A DNA stretch of 64,000 nt. Origin: Pseudobowmanella zhangzhouensis (GTDB taxonomy: Bacteria; Pseudomonadota; Gammaproteobacteria; Enterobacterales; Alteromonadaceae). The DNA is taken from contig NZ_JBHSYO010000003.1 of the NCBI RefSeq assembly GCF_042662685.1, forward strand, positions 124,001 to 188,000, read 5' to 3'. Shown here in pieces: positions 63,135-64,000 of this stretch (the first letter of the stretch is position 1; each line of letters begins with the position of its first letter). The notes beneath the pieces were generated by a model. The model did no database searches. It saw only the letters and a program-made list of their open reading frames with translations, and was not told the origin of the DNA. Position numbers and translations under genes: made by a program.

Positions 63135-63737
63135 ATGACACAACATATCGTATTGGCTACCGGCAATCAGGGTAAAGTCAACGAGTTAAGCGATTTGCTC
63201 GCGCCACTTGGCTTGAACGTCAGCCCACAAAGCCAGTGGCAGGTAGACGATGTGGAAGAAACCGGCAGCACCTTTGTAGAAAACGCCATTATTAAAGCCC
63301 GACATGCTGCTCGCATTACCGGATTGCCCTGTATAGCTGACGACTCTGGACTGGTAGTGGACGCATTAGGTGGTGCGCCGGGCATTTACTCGGCCCGCTA
63401 TGCCGGTTTGCCCAGCAACGACAGCAACAATATTGATAAGTTACTGCAGGCATTACAGGGGATTGAGTCTGGCAAACGCAGCGCGAAATTTGTCTGTGTG
63501 TTGGTTTACCTGCGCCATGCAGACGATCCACTGCCGATTATCTGTCAGGGCCAGTGGCACGGGGAGATCCTGAGCGCTCGTCAGGGCGACGGCGGCTTTG
63601 GTTATGATCCGGTGTTTTGGGTGCCGGGCCACAACAAAACGGCTGCGCAACTGGAAAAGCCGGTAAAGAACCAGCTAAGCCATAGGGGACAAGCGCTTCA
63701 GCAACTCGTTAGCCTGCTACAAGCCGAGTCAGTATGA
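63135..63737 (+). CDS. rdgB: XTP/dITP diphosphatase RdgB
   Basis: Removes non-canonical purine nucleotides (ITP, XTP). I start it at ATG 63135 (MTQHIVLATGNQGKVNEL; 200 residues, 197 in E. coli) with AGGATC upstream; an in-frame ATG seven codons earlier has no family match. Motifs are ATGNQGKVNEL, ADDSGLVVDALGGAPGIYSARYAG, GDGGFGYDPVFW and LSHRGQAL. It overlaps hemW by 4 bp. Confidence 0.96.
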   Translation: MTQHIVLATGNQGKVNELSDLLAPLGLNVSPQSQWQVDDVEETGSTFVENAIIKARHAARITGLPCIADDSGLVVDALGGAPGIYSARYAGLPSNDSNNIDKLLQALQGIESGKRSAKFVCVLVYLRHADDPLPIICQGQWHGEILSARQGDGGFGYDPVFWVPGHNKTAAQLEKPVKNQLSHRGQALQQLVSLLQAESV

Positions 63738-64000
63738 TCGCGCCGCCGCTGTCCCTGTATATTCACATCCCCTGGTGTGTACAGAAATGCCCCTATTGCG
63801 ACTTCAATTCTCACGGACAAAAGGCCGATTTACCGGAGAAAGCCTACATTGCCCATTTGCTGGATGATTTGGCCAATGACGTGTCGTTGGTGGGTAATCG
63901 TCACGTACACAGTATTTTTATTGGTGGTGGCACGCCGAGCCTGTTCAGTGCAGAGGGTATTGCTACCCTGCTGCATGGCGTAGCCCAACGAGTGAACCTT
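63734..64000 (+). CDS. hemW: Heme chaperone HemW (5' part; runs past window end)
   Basis: Radical SAM protein related to coproporphyrinogen dehydrogenase, now seen as a heme chaperone. The 89 codons present begin MIAPPLSLYIHIPWC and carry the cluster motif CVQKCPYC (CX3CX2C) with the following DFNSH, and FIGGGTPSLFS. The ATG overlaps the rdgB stop (ATGA), the usual rdgB-hemW pair. Confidence 0.95.
   Translation, partial: MIAPPLSLYIHIPWCVQKCPYCDFNSHGQKADLPEKAYIAHLLDDLANDVSLVGNRHVHSIFIGGGTPSLFSAEGIATLLHGVAQRVNL

Overview
The window is a gene-dense, mostly vertically inherited stretch of a gammaproteobacterial chromosome with roughly balanced base composition. Proteins resemble E. coli orthologues closely (FadR, SuhB, IscS, IscU, SrmB). 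The chromosome carries SMC rather than MukB next to zipA-ligA. Gene blocks follow the E. coli order (cysZ/zipA/ligA; trmJ-cysE-isc; fadR/nhaB-dsbB; yoaA-tsaB-slp-fadD-rnd-ycgL-ycgM-ycgN). Several c-di-GMP proteins and gspAB are also present. Together these suggest a marine or aquatic Alteromonadales, probably Alteromonadaceae; this placement is inference. I saw no rRNA, tRNA, CRISPR array, prophage or insertion sequence.

Layout. 1-6.6 kb (minus): ligA (cut by the window edge), zipA, smc. 6.7-10.4 kb (plus): cysZ, a membrane-anchored GDPD phosphodiesterase and a tandem pair of AT-rich paralogous membrane proteins of unknown function. 10.4-17.3 kb (minus): fdx-hscA-hscB-iscA-iscU-iscS-iscR, cysE and trmJ. 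Cysteine supply and Fe-S assembly sit together, with two abutting IscR-type operators over the iscR promoter. 17.5-21.4 kb: suhB, then divergent fadR / nhaB-dsbB. 21.5-32.5 kb (minus): a long block running from tauE-like and yoaA through tsaB, a small unknown gene, slp, a hydrolase, fadD, rnd, ycgL and a lytic transglycosylase to ycgM and ycgN.

32.7-37.2 kb (plus): an exported amidohydrolase, a TPR protein with a dead GGDEF domain, and an exported dienelactone hydrolase. 37.2-41.5 kb: recA (LexA-controlled) and pncC on minus, mutS on plus. 41.7-45.9 kb: an overlapping pair encoding a REC-GGDEF(degenerate)-EAL regulator and a membrane histidine kinase, followed by pyrG-eno and two poorly known genes. 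50.6-55.5 kb: leuABCD preceded by a complete transcription attenuator with a leucine-rich leader peptide. 55.6-58.7 kb: an HD-GYP protein convergent with gspB-gspA. 58.9-64 kb: a small membrane protein, cca, srmB, a type IV pilin-like gene, an exported cyclophilin, rdgB and the start of hemW.

The points most worth a second look are the paralogous membrane pair at 8.4-10.4 kb, the DUF3391-like N-terminal module shared by the HD-GYP protein and GspB although the genes are convergent, the loss of the HD-signature histidine in that HD-GYP protein, and the kinase/EAL regulator pair. Nothing in the window stands out as a defence system or a large novel cluster.
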